Part shown: piece by piece, positions 5,693 to 12,271 of the stretch
How the letters are laid out: every line of letters starts with the position of its first letter
How positions within the stretch are numbered: the first letter of the stretch is position 1
Source: a virus
DNA: 64,000 nt
Strand: one strand, 5' to 3'
IMG/VR virus record: IMGVR_UViG_3300030328_002692
Coordinates: 1-64,000 of that record
Position numbers and translations under genes: made by a program
The notes under the pieces: model-generated
What the model saw: the letters and a program-made list of their open reading frames with translations, nothing else
What the model was told of the DNA's origin: nothing
Databases searched by the model: none

Positions 5693-5799
5693 CAATAGGA
5701 ACTTTAATGATGACAATAGTATTATTTATCGGCATAACAGTTGTTATACCTTTTGCCTTGCTAACGCGAGAAGATGGGGATTGTGAAGATGGCGAGTAA
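5689..5799 (+). CDS. Small membrane protein, 36 aa
   Basis: ATGA overlap with the preceding gene. The protein MTIGTLMMTIVLFIGITVV continues into one hydrophobic helix and an acidic tail. The stop lies inside the start region of the HTH gene at 5789, consistent with coupling. Two adjacent single-helix proteins suggest a pair acting at the membrane, but this is inference. Confidence 0.5.
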   Translation: MTIGTLMMTIVLFIGITVVIPFALLTREDGDCEDGE

Positions 5800-6112
5800 T
5801 TATACTAACGAACAAGTAGAGCATATGATTGAAGCTTATAGTGCAAATCCTACGAGAGAAACAGTAGATGATTTAGCTATAAATTTTGACAAGAGTGTAA
5901 AATCTATAATTGGAAAGCTTTCACGCGAAGGCGTGTATCAAAAAGCCGTCTATAAAACAAAGACTGGCGAAATCCCAATAACAAAAGCACAACTAGTAGA
6001 AAACCTAGCAGAGTTGCTAGAAATTCCAAGTAGTAAAATTATGGGATTAGAAAAAGCTCCAAAGCAAGATATTAAATTTTTGCACGATACAATAGGAGGT
6101 CTAAATGGCTGA
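5789..6112 (+). CDS. HTH DNA-binding protein (phage paralog family), 107 aa
   Basis: A close paralog of the protein at 2344: NPTRETVDDLA, KSVKSIIGKLSREGVY and KTGEIPITKAQLVENL align without large gaps. The same layout applies, with an N-terminal HTH-like domain and a helical C-terminus. The start at 5789 matches the paralog N-terminus (MA). It is the penultimate gene of the operon and overlaps the next by 8 nt. Likely a sequence-specific DNA-binding regulator; targets unknown. Confidence 0.75.
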   Translation: MASNYTNEQVEHMIEAYSANPTRETVDDLAINFDKSVKSIIGKLSREGVYQKAVYKTKTGEIPITKAQLVENLAELLEIPSSKIMGLEKAPKQDIKFLHDTIGGLNG

Positions 6113-6362
6113 CCATATAATGAAGAAATACACAGCAAAAGTAGAAAAAACTATATATGTAGTAGAAGAACTAGAGATAATTTGCGAAACTGAAAAAGAG
6201 GCAGAGGAATTACTAGATGACTATTGCTGTGATGAACATAGTGCTAAAGTGAAATTAGTGGATATTGAAGAACAGGAAACAAAAATAAATATGCGCTGGG
6301 TTGATGAAAGCACAGTATTGTCTGTAGATGAATTTATGGACTATAAAGATGGGCTTCACTAG
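6105..6362 (+). CDS. Hypothetical acidic protein, 85 aa
   Basis: Preceded by a near-perfect Shine-Dalgarno (AGGAGGT) 5 nt before the ATG, the strongest in this operon. The protein is acidic (EELEIICETEKEAEELLDDY) and soluble. The pattern YxVEKTIYVVEELEIICETEKEA recalls small phage beta-alpha domains, but I cannot name it. It is the last gene of the operon, and a stable RNA stem begins at its stop codon. Confidence 0.7.
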   Translation: MADHIMKKYTAKVEKTIYVVEELEIICETEKEAEELLDDYCCDEHSAKVKLVDIEEQETKINMRWVDESTVLSVDEFMDYKDGLH

Positions 6363-6572
6363 ATGTATGAAAGGTGCGGGGCAGTTGTGCGTCAACATAA
6401 GAACCATACCATCCCCGCCATACATTCTTAACTAAACCGTAGCGGGGCTGTTCAGCCCTCAACGCTATAACCTTAACTAAAACTGCAACGGGGCAGTATA
6501 ATTTCTATAAGTCTAGGGGAAATTTGCACAGGTATAGTTGCAATTTGATGTAGTCCATTAAGTTTTATGGAC
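6363..6572 (+). other. Structured untranslated 3' region
   Basis: ATGTATG (6363-6369) pairs with CATACAT (6419-6425), stacked on GCGGGG/CCCCGC (6376-6381/6413-6418), with an inner GTTG/CAAC hairpin. Further hairpins are AGCG-GGGCT/AGCCC-CGCT (6441-6466) and GTCCAT/ATGGAC (6553-6572). TTAACTAAA followed by CGGGGC recurs as a direct repeat (from 6428 and 6473). No terminator T-run was seen. It may be an RNA processed from the operon. Confidence 0.5.
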
Positions 6573-6667
6573 AAAAATAAATTTTGAATTGGCGTAAGTT
6601 ATTGGGATTAATAAGTGGATAAATTAGAGGGTTTTGTAGTAAATTAGTTTAGATGTTGATAACCCCG

Positions 6668-6696
6668 TTGAAGTGGAGTTTGAATCGTGGTATAAT
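6668..6696 (+). promoter_or_regulatory. Promoter-like site (weak -35)
   Basis: TTGAAG (6668-6673), 17 bp, TATAAT (6691-6696). No downstream gene on the plus strand before 7558. Confidence 0.4.
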
Positions 6697-6853
6697 TGAT
6701 TGCTTTAATCGCATAACAAACAACGATTAACGAGATATCGGCTTTCGCTTCATCTCCTTCTAGGGAAGGATATTCGCTCGGCGATACTCTTTCGTTAGAT
6801 TTTGTTGAGTGTATGAATTGTGGTTAGCTAGGTTATTATCAATTTATGTATAT

Positions 6854-6882
6854 ATTATACCACAATTTTAACAAAATAGCAA
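6854..6882 (-). promoter_or_regulatory. Promoter-like site (weak -35), minus strand
   Basis: Minus strand TTGCTA (6877-6882), 17 bp, TATAAT (6854-6859), reading left into the non-coding stretch 6363-6850. Confidence 0.4.
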
Positions 6883-6965
6883 GAGGTGTTTTTGATGACC
6901 TCATCGAAACGCGGGTCTGGGAAGGTTTTAATTAACAGAAAAAAGTGTAATTTTTAAGTAGGAAG

Positions 6966-7199
6966 TTATAATTTACCCCGTTTGGAGAAGAAGCCTCGCT
7001 GAGGTTTTAACATTTGTTCCTTTTGTCTGCGTAATTCTCTCCTGCGAGCAGCGTTTTTTAGGCGTTGTTTCTTCTGTGCAGGTTTTTCATAAAATTCTTT
7101 CTCTCGGAGTGCTTCTAGTTTGCCACTTCTTTTAACTTTATTCCTAAATTGCCTTAACATTCTGTCAAAGTTGGGTTGTTGTGGTCTGCCTCTCCTCAT
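6966..7199 (-). CDS. rpsU: Ribosomal protein bS21, phage-encoded
   Basis: A 77-aa, highly basic protein. The bS21 signature is clear: FDRMLRQFRNKVKRSGKLE (residues 11-29), LREKEFYEKP (31-40) and a following Lys/Arg-rich helix ending RRRELRRQKEQ. Cellular bS21 is a 30S protein beside the mRNA exit and anti-Shine-Dalgarno region and is needed for initiation on many mRNAs. Phage bS21 copies are known and are thought to replace the host protein. It overlaps the upstream HTH gene by ATGA and has no Shine-Dalgarno of its own, so it is probably translated by coupling. The Gln/Lys-rich C-terminus ending SKRGKL is longer than usual. Confidence 0.92.
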   Translation of the reverse strand: MRRGRPQQPNFDRMLRQFRNKVKRSGKLEALREKEFYEKPAQKKQRLKNAARRRELRRQKEQMLKPQRGFFSKRGKL

Positions 7200-7456
7200 C
7201 TATGTTTGCTTTTGCGTGGAATAATTTTCGTTCTGTCTTTATGTATGCTAGTGATAGCGTGAGGTGGTGTTGTCTTGCGAACTTTGATATCTCGCTTGGT
7301 GTCAAATGTCCAACCACGCTTTCTTAAGTAATGAACTTTAGAATGTATCGCTGAAACCGATTTGTTAAAGTGTTTGGCACACTCAGCGGCTGAATGCTTG
7401 CCATACAGTTTCTTTAGTTCGCGAACTTGCTCGTCTGTCCATTTATTATTTTTCAT
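7196..7456 (-). CDS. HTH (Myb/SANT-like) protein, 86 aa, leaderless
   Basis: The N-terminal domain KWTDEQVRELKKLYGKHSA followed by FNKSVSAIHSKVHYLRKRG (about residues 5-48) is a predicted Myb/SANT-like helix-turn-helix. It is distantly related to the phage HTH family at 2344, 5789 and 19241. The C-terminal 35 residues are basic and low in hydrophobics. The ATG is 7 nt from the -10 hexamer, exactly at the predicted +1, so the mRNA should be leaderless. It forms a two-gene operon with rpsU and is probably a regulator, possibly of the divergent ppk2 promoter. Confidence 0.75.
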   Translation of the reverse strand: MKNNKWTDEQVRELKKLYGKHSAAECAKHFNKSVSAIHSKVHYLRKRGWTFDTKRDIKVRKTTPPHAITSIHKDRTKIIPRKSKHR

Positions 7457-7462
7457 GAGTGT

Positions 7463-7491
7463 ATTATAGCAAAATTTAAGGTAGAAGTCAA
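7463..7491 (-). promoter_or_regulatory. Promoter of the HTH-rpsU operon
   Basis: Minus strand TTGACT (7486-7491), 17 bp, TATAAT (7463-7468), upstream context AAAATAGTTC. Divergent from the ppk2 promoter, with 31 bp between their -35 elements. Confidence 0.8.
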
Positions 7492-7522
7492 GAACTATTT
7501 TCAGTTGGGGTCAATATATTTC

Positions 7523-7551
7523 TTGACTTGGCTTCAATATTTTAGTATAAT
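7523..7551 (+). promoter_or_regulatory. Promoter of the ppk2 operon
   Basis: TTGACT (7523-7528), 17 bp, TATAAT (7546-7551). The ATG of ppk2 starts 7 nt after the -10 ends, at the predicted +1. Confidence 0.82.
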
Positions 7552-7557
7552 AATAGT

Positions 7558-8196
7558 ATGAAAAAAGAAATGAACATAACCAAATTAGAAGAACAACAAA
7601 TTCTGCTCAATCAAATCGTAGAGAAAGATTTTGGCAGAGTTGCAGTTATTTTAGAAGGACGCGATACCGCTGGCAAAACAGGGACTATTCGTGAGCTAAC
7701 GCACTACCTTCCGACAAGTAAGTATTCTATATCGCTTAGTACTAAACCTAGTGCTTGGGATATGAAACACTGGCTCAAGTCATGGAAGAAGAAGTTGCCT
7801 AGCAAAAACCAAATAGTATTCTTTGACAGAAGTTGGTATTCTCGTGCTATGGTTCAAAAACTGAATGGCTGGTGCACAGACAAGCAGTATGATAAGTTCA
7901 TGTCTGAAGTAGTAAAGTGGGAAAACAAGCAAAAGGATATTACTTTTATCAAACTATGGCTTAGCATTTCGGAAGAAGAACAAGCTATTAGAATTGGCAC
8001 TAGACAAATATCTCCTTTAACAAAGTGGAAATTCTCACCAAATGACGCTGTTGCACTCTCAAAGTATGACCAAATGACTATCTTAAAAGAGAGAGTATTT
8101 ACAACACTTGGAGAGTGGCACAGTATAGATTACAACGATAAGAGAGCAGGTAGACTTTCTTTGATAACTAGAATAGTTGAAGAACTAAACAAATGA
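7558..8196 (+). CDS. Polyphosphate kinase 2 family protein, 212 aa, leaderless
   Basis: A P-loop kinase of the PPK2 type. Walker A is EGRDTAGKTGT (residues 33-43). The PPK2 Walker B and arginine signature FFDRSWYSRAMVQ lies near residue 90, and the lid-side pattern KWKFSPND is near residue 160. PPK2 enzymes transfer phosphate between polyphosphate and nucleotides. In a phage this could supply (d)NTPs or ATP from host polyphosphate, which is inference. Length is close to single-domain PPK2 proteins, slightly short. The transcript appears leaderless. The stop overlaps the next ATG (ATGA), pairing it with a HAD phosphatase. A kinase acting on nucleic acid is a less likely alternative. Confidence 0.85.
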   Translation: MKKEMNITKLEEQQILLNQIVEKDFGRVAVILEGRDTAGKTGTIRELTHYLPTSKYSISLSTKPSAWDMKHWLKSWKKKLPSKNQIVFFDRSWYSRAMVQKLNGWCTDKQYDKFMSEVVKWENKQKDITFIKLWLSISEEEQAIRIGTRQISPLTKWKFSPNDAVALSKYDQMTILKERVFTTLGEWHSIDYNDKRAGRLSLITRIVEELNK

Positions 8197-8627
8197 AAAA
8201 GAAAAAAGCAATAATAGTAGACATAGACGGCACTATCGCAACACACTATGATGAAGATGGCTCGCAAATGCGCGAACACCATGATTATAGTCTAGTGATT
8301 GATGATAGGCCGATTCCTGAAATAATTAAACTCGTCAGGCTATATCATGATGCTGGTTATAACATTCTGATAACCTCAGGGCGTATGGATAACAGTAGGC
8401 AATCTACAGTAAATTGGCTTGCGCTATGGAGAGTTCCATATACGGAACTAATCATGCGTAAATTTAAAGACTTCCGACCAGATGATGAAGTGAAGCTAGA
8501 CCTATATGAAGAATATATAGAGCCAGATTACAAAGTAGAAGTAGTGCTAGATGATAGGCAGCGAGTAGTAGATATGTGGAGGCGTATAGGACTCAGATGT
8601 TTGCAGGTTGATTATGGCGATTTTTAG
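8193..8627 (+). CDS. HAD-family phosphatase, PNKP 3'-phosphatase-like
   Basis: HAD motif I is DIDGTI (residues 10-15), a Thr/Ser step follows at ITSGRMD, and the C-terminal block VVLDDRQRVVDMWRRIGL ending QVDYGDF matches the phosphatase half of T4-type polynucleotide kinase/phosphatase. The likely substrate is a 3'-phosphate on DNA or RNA ends, or a small phosphorylated nucleotide. It is translationally coupled to the upstream PPK2-type kinase. The kinase-then-phosphatase order recalls the T4 PseT fusion, but the partner here is of a different kinase type. Confidence 0.8.
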   Translation: MKKKKAIIVDIDGTIATHYDEDGSQMREHHDYSLVIDDRPIPEIIKLVRLYHDAGYNILITSGRMDNSRQSTVNWLALWRVPYTELIMRKFKDFRPDDEVKLDLYEEYIEPDYKVEVVLDDRQRVVDMWRRIGLRCLQVDYGDF

Positions 8628-8665
8628 TAGTATTAAAACGAAATAAATTTTAAAAGGAATGGTAT

Positions 8666-8809
8666 ATGGATTGGCAAACAGAGATTTGGATTGCTTTCAT
8701 AATATGTGCAGTAGCGCACATATTTTATGGATTAGGCAAAAGACAAGGTATCGGAATGACGCTAGACTATCTTAAACAAGACGGCCAGATAGACTTTGAT
8801 GAGGACTGA
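8666..8809 (+). CDS. Small single-helix membrane protein, 47 aa
   Basis: AAAAGGA precedes the ATG. The first part (MDWQTEIWIAFIICAVAHIF) forms a membrane helix. The second part, GIGMTLDYLKQDGQIDFDED, resembles a short family familiar in marine myo- and siphophages with the pattern GxxxTLxYLxxxGxIxxD. No function is known. Confidence 0.65.
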   Translation: MDWQTEIWIAFIICAVAHIFYGLGKRQGIGMTLDYLKQDGQIDFDED

Positions 8810-8819
8810 AAAATAGTTC

Positions 8820-8848
8820 TTGACATGGTGGTATTTTTTTGATATAAT
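8820..8848 (+). promoter_or_regulatory. Consensus sigma70 promoter with long leader
   Basis: TTGACA (8820-8825), 17 bp, TATAAT (8843-8848), upstream context GAAAAATAGTTC. The transcript should start near 8855 and run about 224 nt before the hsp20 start codon. Confidence 0.85.
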
Positions 8849-8854
8849 AGTATA

Positions 8855-9078
8855 GTGAAATTGTGATAATTTTACATAGATTTAAGCGCAGTAGTGAGTC
8901 TGCCGAAAACAAAACTCACATATGTCTGGCACGAGTAGGAAACACAACGCTTTCCGAGGGCGCGGCAGGAGCCTCACTTCCACCAGTGAGCGGGATTTGT
9001 TAGACATATTTAATATTAACCCGAGTCGCCGAAAGGGACTCATAGCGTGTACCGAAAGGACACAAACAGGAGAATGAA
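8855..9078 (+). ncRNA. Structured 5' leader or small RNA upstream of hsp20
   Basis: No ORF is evident, but many helices are: GTGAGT/ACTCAC (8894-8899/8914-8919); an 8-bp long-range helix ATATGTCT/AGACATAT (8920-8927/9002-9009) enclosing GGAAA/TTTCC (8938-8955) and CTCACT/AGTGAG (8973-8978/8985-8990); then two near-identical bulged hairpins, GAGTC-g-CC-gaaa-GG-GACTC (9023-9041) and GTGT-a-CC-gaaa-GG-ACAC (9047-9063). The second ends 4 nt before the Shine-Dalgarno AGGAG (9068-9072). It could control hsp20 translation (for example by temperature or a bound protein) or be an independent RNA. Confidence 0.65.
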
Positions 9079-9504
9079 ATGACAGGATTAACTGCATTTA
9101 ATGACTTTGACAAATTATTTGTCGGATTTGATCGCTTAAATAGAGAATTAGCAAACAGGATTGAAAGAGCCCCAGTAACTAACTATCCAAGATACAACAT
9201 AGTGGCTGTAGGTAAAGAAGCCTACAGAATAGAAATGGCACTGCCAGGTTGGTCAAAAGATGATATCGACATTAAGCAACACAAGAATAAACTTACCATA
9301 GAGGGAAAAGAGAAACAAGAATTAGATTCTGATAAGGAACACTATATCCATAAAGGGTTAAGTGGTAAGACCTTTAGTAGAATTTTTACATTGGGAGATT
9401 GGGTAGAGATATCCGATGCTGGTTTTCAAAATGGTATGTTAGTTATAAACCTACAGGTAAACTTACCTGATGAAGAAAAGCCCAGAACGATAAGTATAGG
9501 CTAG
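9079..9504 (+). CDS. Small heat shock protein, Hsp20/IbpA family
   Basis: The 141-aa protein has the alpha-crystallin domain (about residues 35-130): NIVAVGKEAYRIEMALPGW, the strand LTIEGKE, and the family-typical HKGLSGKTFSRIFTLGD and FQNGMLVINL. Hsp20 proteins are ATP-independent holdases that oligomerise in the cytoplasm. Marine phages often carry them, probably to protect virion proteins during assembly. AGGAG lies 6 nt before the ATG. The gene follows a long structured leader that may regulate it. Confidence 0.93.
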   Translation: MTGLTAFNDFDKLFVGFDRLNRELANRIERAPVTNYPRYNIVAVGKEAYRIEMALPGWSKDDIDIKQHKNKLTIEGKEKQELDSDKEHYIHKGLSGKTFSRIFTLGDWVEISDAGFQNGMLVINLQVNLPDEEKPRTISIG

Positions 9505-9513
9505 GAGAACGCA

Positions 9514-9660
9514 ATGCAAAAGGCAAAACGATTCTTTAATCGTCTTGCTAGTTCGCAGGCGATCAAAGAAGTAAATAGAAATAGTGATGAATTATGGTCT
9601 TTAACAATGATGATATTTGTTTTTTGGTTTATGTTCATTGCTATGCTACCAATAATGTAG
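9514..9660 (+). CDS. Small membrane protein next to lysozyme, 48 aa
   Basis: TAGGAG precedes the ATG. The basic N-terminus (KAKRFFNRLASS) is followed by one strong membrane helix, LTMMIFVFWFMFIAMLPIM, at the C-terminus. A single-helix protein just upstream of an endolysin could be a holin- or pinholin-type protein, but it lacks further evidence. Confidence 0.55.
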   Translation: MQKAKRFFNRLASSQAIKEVNRNSDELWSLTMMIFVFWFMFIAMLPIM

Positions 9661-9738
9661 CAAATGAAAACTAGAGCCATCTCAGTAGCAATTCAGTTCT
9701 TGAATCAGCTATTGAGGTGCTCACCTAATAGGAGAATT

Positions 9739-10164
9739 ATGAAAATAGGACATGAAGGACTTGAAATGATAAAACATTTTGAAGGACTAGAATTAGAAGC
9801 GTACAAATGCCCAGCAGGTGTTTGGACAATAGGTTATGGGCATATTAAAGGTGTGCAAGAAGGCGACGTAATTACAGAGCAACAAGCAGACGATATGCTA
9901 GTAGAGGAACTAAATGAGTATGAAAACTATATAAATGATATGGTTAGTTGTCCTTTATCACAAAATCAATTCGACGCGTTGGTTTCATGGGTTTATAATC
10001 TTGGACCCGCCAACTTAAAAGCCTCAACACTTTTAAAGGTGTTAAATGCAGGCGACTATGCTGGAGTCCCAGCACAAATTATGAGATGGAATAAGGCAGG
10101 AGGTAAAGTTCTTGAAGGACTTACTCGCCGTAGACAAGCGGAGGCTGACTTATTTGAAAATTAA
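9739..10164 (+). CDS. Endolysin, T4/P22-type lysozyme (GH24)
   Basis: The 141-aa protein begins MKIGHEGLEMIKHFEGLELEA, with the catalytic Glu in HFEGLEL, followed by TIGYGHIKGVQEGD and the C-terminal FDALVSWVYNLG and LTRRRQAEADLF. All are standard for GH24 muramidases that cleave the MurNAc-GlcNAc bond. There is no signal peptide or SAR helix, so a holin is needed for export. The start at 9739 is set by TAGGAG upstream. The frame runs open 75 nt further upstream, where small hairpins (for example AGGTG/CACCT) lie. The gene overlaps the next by 11 nt. Confidence 0.93.
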   Translation: MKIGHEGLEMIKHFEGLELEAYKCPAGVWTIGYGHIKGVQEGDVITEQQADDMLVEELNEYENYINDMVSCPLSQNQFDALVSWVYNLGPANLKASTLLKVLNAGDYAGVPAQIMRWNKAGGKVLEGLTRRRQAEADLFEN

Positions 10165-10315
10165 ATTTGAAGGTAAAGAATACGCAATAGGACAAGAAAT
10201 GTGGGACGCTATGAACGCGCAAGCAGCAGAAAGAGGAATGACTATTGATGAGTATATAAGTGAAGCCTTCACATTACTAAAGGAGAAAGATGCCAAACAC
10301 AAACCAGAACAATGA
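10154..10315 (+). CDS. Hypothetical protein, 53 aa, TTG start
   Basis: TTG at 10154 with GGAGG upstream. The protein starts MKIKFEGKEYAIGQEM and continues with AAERGMTIDEYISEAF, a helix-turn-helix-like spacing that recalls ribbon-helix-helix proteins, though this is weak. It overlaps the lysozyme 3' end and the next gene. Confidence 0.55.
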   Translation: MKIKFEGKEYAIGQEMWDAMNAQAAERGMTIDEYISEAFTLLKEKDAKHKPEQ

Positions 10316-10526
10316 GCATGAAGAATATTCTACCTATGTTAAAGGTAATAGAATAGCTCATGTAATAAAACATAGAAAGAGCGGAAGTTGGGGTGTTCAT
10401 TTAATACAAGATAATAAGCTACCCGGGCTAATTGAATACTACCCTACTAAAAGCGAAGGGTGGGCAGAAAACTGTGCCGAGAATTTTGTAGAAGGAATAA
10501 AGAATTGGACAGTAGACTACCGATAG
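10290..10526 (+). CDS. Hypothetical protein, 78 aa
   Basis: AAGGAG lies 5 nt before the ATG. The protein is polar and aromatic (VIKHRKSGSWGVHLIQD, EGWAENCAENFVEGI), without a membrane segment. It sits in the lysis region between lysozyme and a coiled-coil gene. No recognised family. Confidence 0.65.
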   Translation: MPNTNQNNEHEEYSTYVKGNRIAHVIKHRKSGSWGVHLIQDNKLPGLIEYYPTKSEGWAENCAENFVEGIKNWTVDYR

Positions 10527-10666
10527 AAAATGAAGTAGTAATTCTACGAAGCAATTTAAAAATGCTTCAAGGACAACTACAAGACGCATACAAACGGGTG
10601 CACGAATTAACGGAACAAATAAATGACTTGGATAAACGACAAGAAATGGCAAAAAGAGTCAGATGA
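10505..10666 (+). CDS. Small coiled-coil protein, 53 aa, TTG start
   Basis: TTG at 10505 with GAAGGA 8 nt upstream. The sequence has regular leucine spacing (VVILRSNLKMLQGQLQDAY, then VHELTEQINDL), typical of a two-stranded coiled coil. It has no membrane helix, so it is not a complete Rz-type spanin. It overlaps both neighbours, which is common in this operon. Confidence 0.55.
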   Translation: MDSRLPIENEVVILRSNLKMLQGQLQDAYKRVHELTEQINDLDKRQEMAKRVR

Positions 10667-10919
10667 GTGGATAAAAATGACAGACAAAAACAGGGAAATG
10701 AAAGAAAAAAGGAACAAAAATAAACAGATTCAGGGATATAAAGTTGAAATTATATTTACACAACCTTTAAATGCCCCAGACCCCTTTGATTGGATTTCAG
10801 AGGCAATGGACGAAGGAAATTTTAAGTATAAAACTGAAGCAGTTCACGCAACATCAGTAGAGCCTATTGATATTGAAAGTGATGAATATAAGTGGTTGCG
10901 TGATGCAAGCACAAGCTAG
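10623..10919 (+). CDS. Hypothetical protein, 98 aa
   Basis: A basic, Lys/Asn-rich N-terminus (KEKRNKNKQIQGYK) precedes a small mixed region (VEIIFTQPLNAPDPFDWI) and an acidic end. The upstream ATG at 10623 has a weak ribosome-binding site, and an internal ATG at 10677 is an alternative. Unknown function. Confidence 0.55.
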   Translation: MTWINDKKWQKESDEWIKMTDKNREMKEKRNKNKQIQGYKVEIIFTQPLNAPDPFDWISEAMDEGNFKYKTEAVHATSVEPIDIESDEYKWLRDASTS

Positions 10920-10942
10920 GTAAAACTAGAGAGAGAACTAAA

Positions 10943-11314
10943 ATGGCAGATGAAAGATTTTCTGGAGATATGAGCCGTAATGAAGTTGAGATAGACCTTA
11001 ACAAGTTCATGGCAATGGTTTCCGAAATAGGAGAACTTAAGCAGACCATAATGGAAATGGAAAATGAGAAAGAGCCTGATAATCCTTATCAAAAATGGAT
11101 TTGGCTTTCAAATATGATAGACGCATGGAGAATATTCCCAAGAGCGTTTTTAAGTATTTATATTTTCTTACTTTACTATTCAACAATGTGGTTTATGGGA
11201 CTTGAAGACCCAACATTAGAACAGTCAGGTTTGATTTCGGTTATAGTTGGAGCAGGCGCAGCTTGGTTTGGACTATATGCTGGAACAGCTAAAGATAAAA
11301 TAAACAGTAAGTAA
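10943..11314 (+). CDS. Membrane protein, holin candidate, 123 aa
   Basis: The N-terminal half is soluble and acidic, with a helical stretch (KFMAMVSEIGELKQTIMEM). Two membrane segments follow: FLSIYIFLLYYSTMWFM (about residues 72-90) and GLISVIVGAGAAWFGLYAG (about 96-115). The C-terminus is charged. This architecture and the WFGLYAG signature resemble a membrane family common in marine phages, often placed near lysis genes. A holin role is plausible because an endolysin without a signal sequence lies 0.8 kb upstream. Confidence 0.65.
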   Translation: MADERFSGDMSRNEVEIDLNKFMAMVSEIGELKQTIMEMENEKEPDNPYQKWIWLSNMIDAWRIFPRAFLSIYIFLLYYSTMWFMGLEDPTLEQSGLISVIVGAGAAWFGLYAGTAKDKINSK

Positions 11315-11320
11315 GTGAAA

Positions 11321-11440
11321 ATGGACGACATAGAGAAAGTTCACCCAATGAGGCAAATAGTAGCAGTATCTATAATTCAGGTATTAATATTAGCTTTCAT
11401 GGGTGTTTCTATGTCGCTCATTAATTACTTTTTCTCATGA
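11321..11440 (+). CDS. Small single-helix membrane protein, 39 aa
   Basis: The protein starts MDDIEKVHPMRQIVAVSIIQ and is followed by one membrane helix ending NYFFS. It overlaps the glutaredoxin start by ATGA and lies directly after the holin candidate. It may be an accessory membrane partner (antiholin-like), which is speculative. Confidence 0.5.
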   Translation: MDDIEKVHPMRQIVAVSIIQVLILAFMGVSMSLINYFFS

Positions 11441-11736
11441 GTAAAGGCAGTACTAGACGCCCAGGCAATCAAAATGATTATGCTAAAGCATGGGATAAAA
11501 TATTTGGAAAGAAGATGAAAGTAGAAATTTATAGTAAAGACCATTGTCCATTCTGCGACAAGGCAATAGCGTTAGCAAAGATGAAGGACATGGACTTAAC
11601 AGTTAAAAAGTTAAGTGTAGATTTTAATCTTCACGACTTACTTGAAGTAGCTCCCAACGCTAGAACATTCCCACAAATTTTTATAGATGGGGAGAATATT
11701 GGTGGATATACCGAGTTCTCTAAAATGTATGGTTAA
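11437..11736 (+). CDS. Glutaredoxin
   Basis: The dithiol active site CPFC lies at residues 37-40, followed by the conserved ARTFPQIFIDGENIGGYTEF block with cis-Pro and GG motifs. Glutaredoxins reduce disulfides with glutathione. Here the probable client is the phage ribonucleotide reductase encoded at 34676. The first 26 residues (basic, with NDYAKAWDKIFGKK) are an extension beyond the thioredoxin fold. An internal ATG at 11515 would give the bare domain. Confidence 0.9.
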   Translation: MSKGSTRRPGNQNDYAKAWDKIFGKKMKVEIYSKDHCPFCDKAIALAKMKDMDLTVKKLSVDFNLHDLLEVAPNARTFPQIFIDGENIGGYTEFSKMYG

Positions 11737-12271
11737 AATATTTGATAATGTATTAACAGAAGACGCTAGAGAAGGATTATATATGTTCTCGGTGGAAGCT
11801 GATTATCAAATAGGTTGGGGCGACTTATCTACTTTTGAAACAAGGCAATACCCTTGTCTACACCACACATTAACTAAAAGTGAGTGGTCTAGTAGTAAGT
11901 TTATAGAGAGCATAATAAACCCGAAGTTAATGACTGAATTAGAAGGATTAGTCTTTGATTCAGCAACTATTAACCTTAGCTTCCCTTCTTCAATTCAATT
12001 TCCCCATACACATGGAGATATTAAAGTATTAGTTTACTATATAAATCCTGATTGGAGAAATGAATTTTATGGAGAAACTATCTTTTATAACGATAGTATG
12101 AGTGAAGCTGAACAAAGTGTTTTATATAAACCAAATAGAGCAATTCTTTTCGATGGAAGTGTCCCCCACTCCATTAGACCTGCCTCACACATAGCACCAC
12201 AATACAGATTCACTCTCGGAATCTTTTTCAAACAACCCAACTTTATAGAAGAAGCAAAAAATAATACTTGA
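11729..12271 (+). CDS. 2OG-Fe(II) oxygenase, 180 aa
   Basis: Fe-binding motif HTHGD near residue 92, the strand LVYYINPDW followed by GETIFY, the distal His in GSVPHSIRP, and an Arg-containing last strand YRFTLGIFF. These fit the prolyl-4-hydroxylase-like 2-oxoglutarate dioxygenase fold. The substrate is unknown; such genes are frequent in marine phages. The ATG at 11729 overlaps the glutaredoxin end. The stop codon lies inside the -35 of the next promoter. Confidence 0.82.
   Translation: MVKIFDNVLTEDAREGLYMFSVEADYQIGWGDLSTFETRQYPCLHHTLTKSEWSSSKFIESIINPKLMTELEGLVFDSATINLSFPSSIQFPHTHGDIKVLVYYINPDWRNEFYGETIFYNDSMSEAEQSVLYKPNRAILFDGSVPHSIRPASHIAPQYRFTLGIFFKQPNFIEEAKNNT

Larger units (their letters stand above)
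6573..6965. other. Non-coding stretch with convergent promoter-like sites
   Basis: No gene found. Facing promoter-like sequences at 6668-6696 (plus) and 6854-6882 (minus) would transcribe across 6700-6850. That interval includes a CCTTC/GAAGG-type hairpin near 6757-6770. Small untranslated RNAs are possible, but nothing firmer can be said. Confidence 0.4.
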
